DNA of 64,000 nucleotides from Ancylobacter oerskovii (GTDB lineage Bacteria > Pseudomonadota > Alphaproteobacteria > Rhizobiales > Xanthobacteraceae), in the NCBI RefSeq assembly GCF_018390555.1, contig NZ_JAHBGB010000002.1, positions 558,001-622,000 of the forward strand, read 5' to 3'. Of the stretch, positions 1-9,092 are shown piece after piece (the stretch's first letter is position 1; every line of letters begins with the position of its first letter). The position numbers and the translations under genes were made by a program. The notes under the pieces were generated by a model. That model was given only the letters and a program-made list of their open reading frames with translations. It was not told the DNA's origin and did no database searches.

Positions 1-1
1 T

Positions 2-577
2 GGCGAGCGGCTCGACATCGAGATCATCATCGACAATTCGGAGCGCAAGGCGGTCGAGCGGCGCATATTGGAAGCCGCCTATACCGACGTGGTGACCGGG
101 CTGCCGAACCGCGCCGCCTTCGACCACCGGCTGCGCAACCTCTCCACCCAGCGGCCGTCCGGGCAGGGCCTCGCCCTCGCCTATATCGACCTGAACGGCT
201 TCAAGTCGGTGAATGATCGCTACGGGCATCTGGTCGGCGACCGGGTGCTGCGCGGCGTGGCCGAACGCCTGCGCGCCTATGTCGATCCGCAGCATTTCGC
301 GGCGCGGATCGGGGGCGACGAGTTCGTGCTGCTTTCCACCTTCCCGCGCGACGAGCCGCCGACCGCCGCCGAGTTGCAGGCCATCGCCGAGGCGATCTGC
401 GCGGTGATGCTCGTCGACGACAGCCGGATCACCATCGGCGCCGCCCTGGGCGTGGCCCTCACCGGCGAGGCGGTGGATGCCGACGCGCTGCTCCGCCGGG
501 CCGACATATTGATGTACGCCGCCAAGGCGACCGGCCGGGCCGTCGCGGTGGACCTCAAATGGATCGACGGCACATGA
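2..577 (+). CDS. GGDEF-domain protein (probable diguanylate cyclase), 5'-truncated by the window edge
   Basis: The reading frame is already open at base 2, so the N-terminus lies outside the window. About 190 residues are visible and form a complete GGDEF domain: the entry motif DVVTGLPNR, the D/N-rich segment YIDLNGFKSVND and the active-site loop RIGGDEFVLL. This family makes cyclic di-GMP from two GTP molecules in the cytoplasm. An RxxD product-inhibition site would sit five residues before GGDEF, but the sequence there is DPQH, so feedback inhibition is probably absent. The leading stretch (DIEIIIDNSERKAVERR) looks like the end of a sensor or coiled linker, so a PAS or similar input domain probably lies upstream. 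The stop overlaps the next start as ATGA, which implies translational coupling. Confidence 0.9.
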   Translation, partial: GERLDIEIIIDNSERKAVERRILEAAYTDVVTGLPNRAAFDHRLRNLSTQRPSGQGLALAYIDLNGFKSVNDRYGHLVGDRVLRGVAERLRAYVDPQHFAARIGGDEFVLLSTFPRDEPPTAAELQAIAEAICAVMLVDDSRITIGAALGVALTGEAVDADALLRRADILMYAAKATGRAVAVDLKWIDGT

Positions 578-1767
578 GCCTGCACCTCTCCAACCACGAT
601 GCGCGACGCATCTTCCTGGCGAAGCAGGGCCTGTCCCGCCCGCCCGGCCGCGCGCTCACCAAGGCCGGGCTGCTGGAGCTGGTGCATGATCTCGGCTTCG
701 TGCAGGTGGACAGCATCGCCACGGTGGAGCGCGCGCATCATCACATCCTGTTCGCCCGCGCCCAGACCTACCGGCCCGAACATCTCGCTACATTGCTCGA
801 GCGCGACGGCGACCTGTTCGAGCACTGGACGCACGACGCCGCCATCATCCCCTCGGCCTTCTATCCCTATTGGAAGCACCGCTTCGACCATGCGCGGGAA
901 AACCTCGCGGCGCGCTGGCGCAACTGGCACGAGAACGGCTTCGAGCAATCGGTCGATCATGTGCTCGAGCGCATCACCGCCGAGGGGCCGTTGATGACCC
1001 GGCATTTCGAGGCGGAGGAGCGCCTGCCGGGCGGCTGGTGGAACTGGCACCCGGCCAAGACGGCGCTGGAATATCTCTGGCGCACCGGCCGCCTCGCCAT
1101 TGCCGGGCGCGACGGCTTCCAGAAGATCTACGACCTCGCCGAGCGGGTCATTCCCGCCCGTCACTATGGCCGCGAGGTGACGCGCGAGGATTTCGTCGAC
1201 TGGGCCTGCGCCTCGGCGCTGGAGCGGCTCGGCTTCGCCACCCATGGCGAGATCGCCGCCTTCTGGGATCTGGTGTCGCCGGAGGAGGCCCGGGCCTGGG
1301 TGACGCGCAATCGCGAGAAGCTGGAAGAGGTCAGCATCGTGACGGCGGATGGCGGCAGGCCCCGCGCCTCCTTCGCCGTCGCCGGCAGCGGCCCGGCCCT
1401 CGAGGCGCTGCCGGAACCGCCGGCGCGGCTGCGGGTGCTCAGCCCCTTCGACCCGCTGCTGCGCGACCGCAACCGCGCCGAGCGGCTGTTCGGCTTCTCC
1501 TACCGCATCGAGGTATTCGTGCCGGCGGAGAAGCGCGTCTACGGCTATTACGTCTTCCCGCTCATGGAAGGCGACCGCATGATCGGCCGCATCGACATGA
1601 AGGCGGACCGCAAGGCGGGCACGCTCGACGTCAGGAAGCTCTGGCTGGAGCCGGGGGTGCGCGCCTCCTCCGGCCGGCTGGAGCGGCTCGATGCCGAGCT
1701 TGCCCGCGTCGCCCGCTTCGCCGGCGTCGAGAGCGTGCGCTATCTCGACGGCTGGCGCGGGAATTGA
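574..1767 (+). CDS. YcaQ/AlkX-family winged-helix DNA glycosylase
   Basis: A 397-residue protein of the YcaQ/AlkZ-like winged-helix family, which unhooks interstrand crosslinks and removes bulky alkyl bases from DNA. The N-terminal segment LVHDLGFVQVDSI carries a Gln44-Val-Asp46 motif, matching the Q-hydrophobic-D catalytic signature known for the YcaQ (AlkX) branch, followed by the ERAHHHILFAR helix typical of the family. I chose the ATG at 574 because it forms an ATGA overlap with the upstream GGDEF gene; an in-frame ATG at 559 would add five residues. Activity is inferred from family and motif only. The coupling to a cyclic-di-GMP gene has no obvious functional meaning. Confidence 0.85.
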   Translation: MSLHLSNHDARRIFLAKQGLSRPPGRALTKAGLLELVHDLGFVQVDSIATVERAHHHILFARAQTYRPEHLATLLERDGDLFEHWTHDAAIIPSAFYPYWKHRFDHARENLAARWRNWHENGFEQSVDHVLERITAEGPLMTRHFEAEERLPGGWWNWHPAKTALEYLWRTGRLAIAGRDGFQKIYDLAERVIPARHYGREVTREDFVDWACASALERLGFATHGEIAAFWDLVSPEEARAWVTRNREKLEEVSIVTADGGRPRASFAVAGSGPALEALPEPPARLRVLSPFDPLLRDRNRAERLFGFSYRIEVFVPAEKRVYGYYVFPLMEGDRMIGRIDMKADRKAGTLDVRKLWLEPGVRASSGRLERLDAELARVARFAGVESVRYLDGWRGN

Positions 1768-1786
1768 GCCGCAAGGCGGCTTTCCC

Positions 1787-1838
1787 GACCTCTCCCCGAA
1801 AAGGAAAGGTCGACCGGGACGCGGTGGGGTGAGGGGCC
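1787..1838. repeat. Degenerate palindromic intergenic repeat (gtgagggg family)
   Basis: This stretch just after the glycosylase gene contains an acctctcccc block and then ggtggggtgagggg. The same modules recur at 14698-14740 and 32350-32386, so I read it as a degenerate member of a second dispersed repeat family. A short AGCCGC/GCGGCT hairpin directly after the stop (1767-1781) followed by TTT may help end the upstream transcript. Confidence 0.35.
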
Positions 1839-1965
1839 GGGCCATTTCGAGGCGCCATGCGCCCCTCCCACACCTCGGGGGAGATGAAGCAGCGCGAGAC
1901 CCACCCGCCTCCGATCACCGCCGGCCGATTGCCGTGGCATACCAGCTCTGCTAGATTCCGTCCGT

Positions 1966-2062
1966 CCGAGGGGTGTCCCGCCGGCCTGAAAGGGCCAAGG
2001 GGCTGAGATGGCGTCCGCCAGACCCTTAGAACCTGATCCGGGTCATGCCGGCGAAGGGACGG
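1966..2062 (+). promoter_or_regulatory. TPP riboswitch (THI element)
   Basis: The conserved blocks of the thi-box aptamer appear in order: GAGGGGTGTCCC, then GGGGCTGAGA near 1998-2008, then ACCCTTAGAACCTGATCCGGG at about 2022-2042, and a closing GCGAAGGGA at 2050-2058. Thiamine pyrophosphate binding normally lowers expression of the gene downstream. The aptamer ends about 90 bases before the ATG at 2154 of a ThiY-like binding protein, consistent with control by translation or premature termination. Confidence 0.95.
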
Positions 2063-2153
2063 AACCACGGCGGGGCCGGCCATGACGGGCCTCCCGCGCC
2101 GGATTTCCCCCGACAGCTCATGCGCCGGATCTCCGAAACGGGAGGAGATCCAT

Positions 2154-3095
2154 ATGTTCGTCAAGACCATCGCCGCCGCCGGCCTCGCCCTGGCGCTCTC
2201 GCTGGCCCCCGCCGCCGCGGCCGACAAGCTCACCGTGCTGCTCGACTGGTACGTCAATCCCGACCATGCGCCGCTGGTCATCGCCAAGGAAAAGGGCTTC
2301 TTCGCCGCCCATGGCCTCGACGTCGAGCTCGTGGCCCCGGCCGATCCCTCCGCCCCGCCGCGCCTCGTCGCCGCCGGGCAGGCGGAAGTCGCGGTCAGCT
2401 ACCAGCCGAACCTCTATCTGTCGGTGAAGGAAGGCCTGCCGCTGGTACGCTTCGGCACGCTGGTCTCGACCCCGCTTACCGCGCTGGTGGCGCTGAAGGA
2501 CGGCCCGGTCAAGTCGCTCGCCGACCTCAAGGGCAAGACCGTCGGCTTCTCGGTGGCCGGCTTCGAGGACGCGCTGCTCGGCACCATGCTGGCCAGCGCC
2601 GGGCTCAAGCCTTCCGACGTCACCATGGTGAACGTCAATTTCGCCCTCTCCCCGGCGCTGGTCGCCGGCAAGGTCGATGCGGTCATCGGCGCCTATCGCA
2701 ATTTCGAGCTCACCCAGATCAAGCTGGAAGGCAAGGAGGGCGTCGCCTTCTTTCCCGAGGAGCACGGCGTGCCGGTGTTCGACGAGCTGATCTACGTCAC
2801 CCGCAAGGATCTCGTCGCCGATCCGCGCCTCAAGCGCTTCCTCGCCGCGGTGGAGGACGCCACCATCTATGTCCTCAACCACCCCGACGAGGCCTGGGGC
2901 GTATTCGTGAAGGCCAATCCGAAGCTCGACGACGAGCTCAACCGCACCGCCTGGACTGACACGCTGCGCCGCTTCTCCCACGCGCCGGCGGCGCTGGATG
3001 CCGGCCGCTATACCCGCTTCGGCGATTTCATGAAGCAGCACGGGCTGATCGACACCGTCGAGCCGGTCGCCACCTACGCCCCCGTCCTGCCGTGA
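2154..3095 (+). CDS. ThiY-like ABC transporter substrate-binding protein (NMT1/THI5 family)
   Basis: A 313-residue periplasmic binding protein. The first ~21 residues (MFVKTIAAAGLALALSLAP...AAA) are a signal peptide; the mature part opens with KLTVLLDWYVNPDHAPLVIAKE, the hallmark of the NMT1/THI5-like family that binds hydroxymethylpyrimidine-type thiamine precursors. The ATG at 2154 follows GGAGGAGATCCAT, a strong ribosome site. The TPP riboswitch immediately upstream supports a thiamine role. In most genomes thiY sits with thiX (permease) and thiZ (ATPase); here the next gene is an unrelated ClC transporter, so partners must be encoded elsewhere. The exact ligand is inferred. Confidence 0.88.
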   Translation: MFVKTIAAAGLALALSLAPAAAADKLTVLLDWYVNPDHAPLVIAKEKGFFAAHGLDVELVAPADPSAPPRLVAAGQAEVAVSYQPNLYLSVKEGLPLVRFGTLVSTPLTALVALKDGPVKSLADLKGKTVGFSVAGFEDALLGTMLASAGLKPSDVTMVNVNFALSPALVAGKVDAVIGAYRNFELTQIKLEGKEGVAFFPEEHGVPVFDELIYVTRKDLVADPRLKRFLAAVEDATIYVLNHPDEAWGVFVKANPKLDDELNRTAWTDTLRRFSHAPAALDAGRYTRFGDFMKQHGLIDTVEPVATYAPVLP

Positions 3096-3125
3096 GAGCC
3101 GCCCGGCTGTCTGCCCCATAGCGAG

Positions 3126-3235
3126 CCTCATCCTGAGGTGCCCGGCCGCGGGCCGGGCCTCGCAGGACGGTCATCGGGAGCGCCCCGACGCGCAACCTTC
3201 GAGGCTCGCTTCCGCTCGCAGCTCGGGATGGAGGT
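3126..3235. repeat. Inverted pair of palindromic intergenic repeats (family A)
   Basis: Between thiY and the ClC gene lie two copies of a dispersed element in opposite orientation. One starts CCTCATCCTGAGGTG and runs to CGCAGGACGG (3126-3170). The other reads CCTTCGAGGCTCGCTT and ends near GGGATGGAGGTG (3193-3235, degenerate). Each copy can fold by itself. The same element recurs at 10541-10700, 20067-20229 and 32083-32172. The rest of the 286-base gap shows nothing recognisable. Confidence 0.7.
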
Positions 3236-3381
3236 GCTCTTGCGGGGGAACCCGGAAGCGATGCAGGCGGGCTCCGCCGTGCATCCGGGAACCCCACCCG
3301 CCCCATCCGCCGCTTCCAGCCTGCGCCCGGCGATGCTACCCAGCACATCGGGCCATCGAGCGGGGACAGGGGCAAGGCGGC

Positions 3382-4746
3382 ATGGGCAATGGCGGTTATC
3401 ATGCGGTAGCGGTTCTCGTCGGCGTGGCGGTCGGCCTCGCCGGCGTCGCCTTCCATCTCGGCGTCGAAAGCCTGACCGCCGCCTGGCCCGCTTTGCTGCG
3501 CGACACGCTCGCCCTGTCCGGCACCGCGCTCTACCTCGCCGCCGCCCTGGTCGCCGCCGCCATGGCGGTGGCGTCGCTTTATCTGGTGCGACGCTTCGCA
3601 CCGGAAGCCGGCGGCTCCGGCGTGCCGGAAATCGAGGGCGCGATGGAAGGCCTGCGCGAGGTGCGCTGGAAGCGGGTGCTGCCGGTGAAATTCGTGGCCG
3701 GCCTGCTGTCGCTGTCCTCCGGCATGGTGCTCGGCCGCGAGGGGCCGACCATCCATATCGGCGCCTCCATCGCCAAGGCCGCCGCCGATCTCGCCAGGCT
3801 CTCCTCCGAGGACATGCGCGGCCTGCTCGCCGCCGGCGGCGCCGCCGGGCTGGCCGCCGCCTTCAACGCGCCGCTCGCCGCGGTGCTGTTCGTCATCGAG
3901 GAGACGCGCCGGCAATTCCCCTACAGCGCCCGCACCTATGTCGGCGTCATCCTCGCCTCGCTCGCCGCCGCCATCGTCACCAGCCAGCTGACCGGCAACG
4001 TGCCCTATATGCTGCTGCCCGCCTCGGCATTGCCGCACAGCGTGCTGCCGGCCTTCCTCGTGCTCGGCGCCCTGCTCGGCGCGGTCGGCGTCGGATTCAA
4101 CCGGATGCTGGTCTGGTCGCTCGATCATGTGCGCCGGCTGGGCCTCGCCACCTCCTTCTACCTGTTCCCGGTCGCCATCGGGCTCGCGGTCGGCCCGCTC
4201 GTCTTCCTGCTTCCCGAGGCGACGCAGGGCGGCGAGGCGCTGGCGGTGCAGCTGGCGACGGAAAGCCGGCCGCTCGCCGTGCTGGCGGCCATCGTGCTCA
4301 TCCGCTTCGTCATGACCATGGCCAGCTATTCCACCGGGGTGGCCGGCGGCATCTTCGCGCCGATCCTGGCGCTGGCCACCACCATCGGCCTCACCTTCGG
4401 CACGGCGCTGGAGAGCGCGGTGCCGCTGCCCGAGAGCACCCATGTGGCGCTCGCCATCGCCGCCATGGGCGGGCTGTTCGCGGCGACCATCGGCGCGCCG
4501 CTGGTCGGCATGGTGCTGGTGATGGAGCTTACCGGCGCCTATGGCCTGCTGGTGCCGGTGATGCTCACCACCATCGTCTCCAACATGGTGGCGCAGCGGC
4601 TCGGCGGCCGGCCGATCTACGAGATCCTGCTGGAGCGCACGCTGGCCATCGAGGCCGAGGGCCAGCCGGCGCCGCGGCGGCGCTTCCGCCTGCGCCGGCC
4701 CCGCAGCGACCTCACCGGCATGGCGGCGCCGAAGGCGCAGGACTAA
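3382..4746 (+). CDS. ClC-family chloride channel / Cl-/H+ antiporter
   Basis: A 454-residue polytopic membrane protein of the ClC family. The signature loops are present: GGSGVPEIEG (residues 77-86), GREGPTIHIG with the gating glutamate Glu120, and GGIFAPIL further on. A tyrosine near the C-terminus (GGRPIYEILLER) sits where the central-ion tyrosine of bacterial ClC proteins lies. There are no C-terminal CBS domains, so this is the short bacterial form. Likely roles are acid or anion homeostasis. Whether it is a channel or an antiporter cannot be settled here: I could not place the internal proton glutamate with confidence. It is preceded by a repeat pair and appears monocistronic. Confidence 0.9.
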   Translation: MGNGGYHAVAVLVGVAVGLAGVAFHLGVESLTAAWPALLRDTLALSGTALYLAAALVAAAMAVASLYLVRRFAPEAGGSGVPEIEGAMEGLREVRWKRVLPVKFVAGLLSLSSGMVLGREGPTIHIGASIAKAAADLARLSSEDMRGLLAAGGAAGLAAAFNAPLAAVLFVIEETRRQFPYSARTYVGVILASLAAAIVTSQLTGNVPYMLLPASALPHSVLPAFLVLGALLGAVGVGFNRMLVWSLDHVRRLGLATSFYLFPVAIGLAVGPLVFLLPEATQGGEALAVQLATESRPLAVLAAIVLIRFVMTMASYSTGVAGGIFAPILALATTIGLTFGTALESAVPLPESTHVALAIAAMGGLFAATIGAPLVGMVLVMELTGAYGLLVPVMLTTIVSNMVAQRLGGRPIYEILLERTLAIEAEGQPAPRRRFRLRRPRSDLTGMAAPKAQD

Positions 4747-4790
4747 GCGGCCCACTGACCGGCTGTGGGCAACTGCTGCCCGGCGCGGCC

Positions 4791-6530
4791 TCAGCCCGCC
4801 GCCGCCAGCGCTCCGGCGCCGTCGAGCCGCGCCGGCCCGCTCTCCGTCGGCTGAAGCTCGAGGTGCCGGCCATGCAGCGCGTGCAGGCTGGAACGGTGGC
4901 CGATGGACAGGATCGCCGCCGCCGGCAGCCGCTGGCGCAGCACATGATAGAGCGCCGCCTCGCCTTCCTCGTCGAGCGCCGAGGTCGCCTCGTCGAGCAG
5001 CAGCACGTCCGGCTTGATCAGCAGCGCGCGGGCGACGGCCAGCCGCTGCTGCTCGCCGCCCGACATCACCGAAGGCCACAGCGCCCGCTCGTCGAGCCGG
5101 GCGGCGAAGGCGTCGAGGCCCACCGTCGCCAGTACCTCGCGCAGCGCGCTGTCGTCATGCTCGGCCAGCGGATCGGGATAGGCGAGCGCGCCGCGCAGCG
5201 TGCCCACCGGTAGATAAGGCCGCTGCGGCAGCACCAGCAGCCGCGCCTCCGGCGCCACCGCCACCGTGCCGGAGCCATAGGGCCAGATGCCGGCGATGGC
5301 CCGCAGCAGCGTCGACTTGCCCGATCCCGAGGGACCGGTCAGCAGCACGCTCTCGCCACGCCGGATGGCGACATCCGCGACGGTGAGCAGGGCCCGTCCG
5401 TCGGGCAGCCGCAGTTCCAGATCGTCGACGGTAAGCATGGCGCCGCCGGTGGCCGGCTGGCGCACATAGGCGTCGGCGGCCGCCTCGGCGCGGGCCTGGG
5501 CGATGTGGTCCTCGAAGCCGATCAGACGATCGACCACCGCCTTCCATTCGGCCAGCGTCGAATAGGCGTTGATGAAGAAGGAGAACGAGCCCTGCACCTG
5601 CCCGAAGGCGGAGGCGGTCTGCATCAGCTGGCCGAGCTGGATGCCGCCGGCGAAATAGGCCGGCGCCACCACGATGAACGGGAACACGTTCGACAGCTGG
5701 CCGTAGCCGGCGGTGAACCATGTCAGCCGCTTCTGGGCGATCATCAGGCCCCAGTAATTGTGCACCACATGCGAGAAGCGCTCCAGCAGCCGGGCTCGCT
5801 CCACCTTCTCGCCTTCCATCAGCGCGATCTGCTCGCCATTCTCGCGCACCCGCACCAGGTCGACGCGGTAGTCGGCCTCGAAGCGCTGCTGGTTGAAGTT
5901 CAGCAGCACCAGCACCCGGCCGATGAGATGCGTCAGCCAGGTGCCGACCGCGGCATAGGCGAAGGCCGCCCAGACGAGGTAGCCGGGAATGTCCAGCTCA
6001 TAGCCGAACAGCGGCAGATGGAAGTCGCCGGACAGGCCCCACAGGATCACCGCGAAGGAGGCGAGCGTCATCACCGCATTGAGGATGCCGATGAACAGGC
6101 CGATGGTGGTGGCGATATAGGCGCGGATATCCTCGGCGATGCGCTGGTCGGGGTTGTCGGCGGCATCCCCCTTTAGCCGCAGCCGGTAATGGGTCTGGTG
6201 GTCGAGCCAACCCGAGAGATATTTCTCGGTCATCCAGGTCCGCCAGCGGATCTCCAGCCATTGCCGCAGATAGACCTGGTAGACGGCGATGACGATCAGC
6301 ACCGCGGCATAGAGGCCGAACAGCCAGAACTGGTGCACGAAGGCGGGATAATCCTTCTCCTGTATGGCGTTGTAGAAGGCGTTGTTCCACTGGTTCAGGA
6401 GCACCGTGCCGTAGACCCAGCCGATCTCCAGCGCGACGACCGCCGCGAGCAGGGCCCCGCCCCGCCATTTGTCCTCACCGCGAAAATAGGGGGTCGACAG
6501 CCGCCAGACATCGGCGAGAAGACGGAACAT
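4791..6530 (-). CDS. BacA/SbmA-like peptide transporter fused to an ABC ATPase (BclA/YddA type)
   Basis: A 579-residue protein with an SbmA/BacA-like membrane domain (about residues 1-330, rich in Trp and Tyr, with RWRTWMTEKYL and the QRIAEDIR motif) followed by a cytoplasmic ABC ATPase. The ATPase has Walker A GPSGSGKST (about 398-406), signature MSGGEQQRLAVARAL (about 488), Walker B VLLLDEATSALDEE and the H-loop SIGHRSSL. This ABCD-like architecture matches BclA of bradyrhizobia and YddA of enterics, known or thought to import antimicrobial-type peptides. I chose the ATG at 6530 because upstream codons look non-coding and the MFRLLADVWRLSTPYF start fits the family. It stands alone; substrate is unknown. 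Confidence 0.88.
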   Translation of the reverse strand: MFRLLADVWRLSTPYFRGEDKWRGGALLAAVVALEIGWVYGTVLLNQWNNAFYNAIQEKDYPAFVHQFWLFGLYAAVLIVIAVYQVYLRQWLEIRWRTWMTEKYLSGWLDHQTHYRLRLKGDAADNPDQRIAEDIRAYIATTIGLFIGILNAVMTLASFAVILWGLSGDFHLPLFGYELDIPGYLVWAAFAYAAVGTWLTHLIGRVLVLLNFNQQRFEADYRVDLVRVRENGEQIALMEGEKVERARLLERFSHVVHNYWGLMIAQKRLTWFTAGYGQLSNVFPFIVVAPAYFAGGIQLGQLMQTASAFGQVQGSFSFFINAYSTLAEWKAVVDRLIGFEDHIAQARAEAAADAYVRQPATGGAMLTVDDLELRLPDGRALLTVADVAIRRGESVLLTGPSGSGKSTLLRAIAGIWPYGSGTVAVAPEARLLVLPQRPYLPVGTLRGALAYPDPLAEHDDSALREVLATVGLDAFAARLDERALWPSVMSGGEQQRLAVARALLIKPDVLLLDEATSALDEEGEAALYHVLRQRLPAAAILSIGHRSSLHALHGRHLELQPTESGPARLDGAGALAAAG

Positions 6531-6796
6531 GGCACGCACGGGGGCTTCTCCGGCCGGAGGGAACAGGCAAGGCAGGGGACGCACGCGCGAAAGCCGGCGC
6601 GGACATACCCGCTGCAAGACTAGCGGAAGCAATCCCGGCGGGAGGATGGCGAAGAAATTAAACTTTGTTCAGGCCGCATGCCCCAGGGTCATGAACAGAA
6701 GGCCTTGCAGGCGGCCCAATACGAGAGAAGCGGCACCCTTGCCGGATGCCGCTCCCGATCGTCTCTGCATCTGCTTCGGCGAAAGCGCCGCAAGCG

Positions 6797-7000
6797 TCAC
6801 TGCGCCGGCTTGGCCGCTTTCGGCGCCGGCCGGGACGGCTTGGACTGCTGCGTCGTGCCCTCGGGGGACTTGGTGACCTGATGGTAGGTGTCCCACCAGG
6901 ACTTGCGCTCGTCCTTGCTGCGGCCGGCGGCGGAAGCGGCGGTCACGCCGGCGATGCCGAGGCTGGCGATCAGGGCGGTGACGACGAAAATCCGGTTCAT
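6797..7000 (-). CDS. Small secreted protein of unknown function
   Basis: A 67-residue protein that I do not recognise. Residues 1-24 (MNRIFVVTALIASLGIAGVTAASA) are a typical Sec signal peptide with an ASA-A cleavage site. The mature peptide is about 43 residues: a charged helix-like segment (RSKDERKSWWDTYHQVTKS) and a Lys/Pro/Ala tail. The ATG follows AGGAGA at a good distance, which supports translation. It lies between the divergent phnE region and the BacA-like transporter, with no shared operon. No function is claimed. Confidence 0.6.
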   Translation of the reverse strand: MNRIFVVTALIASLGIAGVTAASAAGRSKDERKSWWDTYHQVTKSPEGTTQQSKPSRPAPKAAKPAQ

Positions 7001-7162
7001 TGGGGTCTTCTCCTATGTGCGACGTGTCGCGCGAACGACAATGGCGTGCTTTCGGAGAAGATTTATGTCGCTTGCGATCAGGTCGTAAGGGAAGTTCACG
7101 GAAGTCTGATCGTGCGAATGCGTAACGCGGCCGCCGGTTGGCCGGCGGCTGGAAAATGCGTG

Positions 7163-7984
7163 TCAGATGAAGCGCTTGCGGATGTTCTGGCTGATCATGT
7201 CGAGCACCGACACGGTGACGATCACGATGATCAGGATCGCCGAAGCCTGCGAATAGAGGAAGCCGCGCATGGTCTCGTTGAACACCATGCCGATGCCGCC
7301 GCCGCCGACGATGCCGAGCACGGTCGCCGAGCGCACATTGGATTCGAAGCGGTAGAGCGCGTAGGAGATCCACAGCGGCAGCACCTGCGGCAGCACGCCA
7401 TAGACCACTTCCTGCAGCCAGGTGCCGCCGGTGCCGCGAATGCCCTCGACGGGCGCGGGGTCGATCGCCTCCACCGCCTCGGAGAACAGCTTGGCGACCA
7501 CGCCGGTGGTGTGCACGAACAAGGCGAGCACGCCGGCGAAGGGCCCGAGGCCGACGGCGGCGATGAAGATCAGCGCGAAGACGAGCTCGTTGATGGCGCG
7601 GCAGCAATCCATCAGCCGGCGCACGGAAAAGGCGACCCAGCGCGGCACCACGTTGTCGGCGCAGAGAATGCCGAAGGGAATGCCGACCACCACCGCCAGC
7701 AGCGTGCCCCAGATGGCGATGGCGAGCGTTTCCAGCATCGAGTTGAAATAGACGTCCCAGTCGGTGAAGTCCGGCCGCACGAATTCGGCGCCGAGCGTCG
7801 CCATGTTGCCGGCGTCCTGCACCAGCTGGGCCGGGTTCATTTCCGCCTCGTACCAGCAGAACACCAGCACCACCACCGTCAGCGCGGCGATGAGCAGGCG
7901 GCTGAGCCGGGTGGCGAGCGGCGTCACCGGGGGCGCCGGCAGCCCGGCGACGACGGAACGATGGGCGGTCTCGGCGGCAGACAT
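7163..7984 (-). CDS. phnE: Phosphonate/phosphite ABC transporter permease PhnE
   Basis: A 273-residue inner-membrane permease with about six hydrophobic segments and the EAA-type loop (residues near [20 protein letters not shown]) contacting the ATPase. [17 protein letters not shown] near the end is typical of PhnE. The ATG at 7984 is preceded by AGAGGGA; the frame extends 32 codons further up but overlaps the phnD stop region and lacks a ribosome site. It is the third gene of phnC-phnD-phnE, transcribed leftwards. Only one permease gene is present, so it probably forms a homodimer. Confidence 0.92.
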   Translation of the reverse strand: MSAAETAHRSVVAGLPAPPVTPLATRLSRLLIAALTVVVLVFCWYEAEMNPAQLVQDAGNMATLGAEFVRPDFTDWDVYFNSMLETLAIAIWGTLLAVVVGIPFGILCADNVVPRWVAFSVRRLMDCCRAINELVFALIFIAAVGLGPFAGVLALFVHTTGVVAKLFSEAVEAIDPAPVEGIRGTGGTWLQEVVYGVLPQVLPLWISYALYRFESNVRSATVLGIVGGGGIGMVFNETMRGFLYSQASAILIIVIVTVSVLDMISQNIRKRFI

Positions 7985-8076
7985 GGGGCGTCCCTCTCGA
8001 TCGAACGCCGCCCCCGGGTGGCCGGGGACGGCGGCGAGCCTTGCACGGAGGCCGGGCGAGCCGGCCTCCGGCGACA

Positions 8077-9078
8077 TCACATGGCCGGCAGCTTCTTCTG
8101 CTGGGCGTCGAGATCGGCGAGCTGGGCGTCGATCTTCTTCACCTCGGCGGCCTTCTCGTCAGCCGAGAGCTTGTCGTTGTTCTGGGCCTTCACCTTGGCC
8201 TTGAACAACTCGAGCTGGCGGATCGGGATCAGCTGCGCGTCGGAGGAGGCGAGGAACGGGCCCCAGCCGTCGGAGGTCTTGGCCAGCACCGCGCGGGCGC
8301 GCTCGATCTCTTCCGGGGTGCCGTTGCGGCCATAGGTCATGAAGAAGGTGTAGATCTTGGCCTTGAGGTCGGCCGGCAGGTCCTTGCGCCACACGATCGG
8401 GTCGCCGGCGATCATCGGCGAGCGCCACACTTCCTTGATCTTCGCCGCTTCCGCCGGGCGGGTCTGCTGCAGGCGGGTCATGTTCTCGGTGTTGTTGGTG
8501 GCGAAGTCGACCTGCTTGTTGGCGACCGCGAGCAGGTTGCCCTCATGGTTGCCGGTCACGACGCGCTTGTAGCACTTCTGCGGGTCGACATTGTTCAGCG
8601 CGAACACGTAATAGCCCGGCACCAGGAAGCCCGAGGTGGAGTTCGGGTCGCCATTGCCGAAATTATAGCCCTTGGAGCAGTCGAGCACGTCCTTCAGGGT
8701 GTTGATGTCGCTGCGGTCGGCATTGGTGACGATCAGCGAGTAGTAGCCCGAGGAGCCGTCCGGCTTGGCGGTCTTCACGAAGACTTCGCCATTGGCGCGG
8801 TCCACCGCTTCCATGGCCGACTTGTTGCCGTACCACGCCACGTCGACCTTCTTGAAGCGCATGCCCTCGATCACGCCGGCATAGTCGCCGACGAAGAAGG
8901 GCTTCACCGGCACGCCGATCGCCTTCTCCATGTCCTTCAGGAGCGGCTCGAAGCTCTTGGCGAGGTTGGCGGAGGATTCGGTGGAGATGAAGCCGAAGTT
9001 CAGCTCCTTGACGTCCTGCGCCGCCAGCGGGGCGGTGAGGCCGGCCAGCACGAGGCCGGCGGCAAGAATGCGCTTCAT
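8077..9078 (-). CDS. phnD: Phosphonate ABC transporter substrate-binding protein PhnD
   Basis: A 333-residue periplasmic binding protein with an N-terminal signal peptide ([20 protein letters not shown]). The mature protein has PhnD-type features: [37 protein letters not shown] and [15 protein letters not shown], the last matching the loop that cradles the phosphonate group. A C-terminal charged helical extension (about residues 285-333) follows. The ATG follows CAGGAGCGACT. It sits between phnC (14-base gap) and phnE in one operon. Substrate could be phosphonates such as 2-aminoethylphosphonate, or phosphite; no C-P lyase genes are visible in the window. Confidence 0.93.
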   Translation of the reverse strand: MKRILAAGLVLAGLTAPLAAQDVKELNFGFISTESSANLAKSFEPLLKDMEKAIGVPVKPFFVGDYAGVIEGMRFKKVDVAWYGNKSAMEAVDRANGEVFVKTAKPDGSSGYYSLIVTNADRSDINTLKDVLDCSKGYNFGNGDPNSTSGFLVPGYYVFALNNVDPQKCYKRVVTGNHEGNLLAVANKQVDFATNNTENMTRLQQTRPAEAAKIKEVWRSPMIAGDPIVWRKDLPADLKAKIYTFFMTYGRNGTPEEIERARAVLAKTSDGWGPFLASSDAQLIPIRQLELFKAKVKAQNNDKLSADEKAAEVKKIDAQLADLDAQQKKLPAM

Positions 9079-9092
9079 GATAGTCGCTCCTG

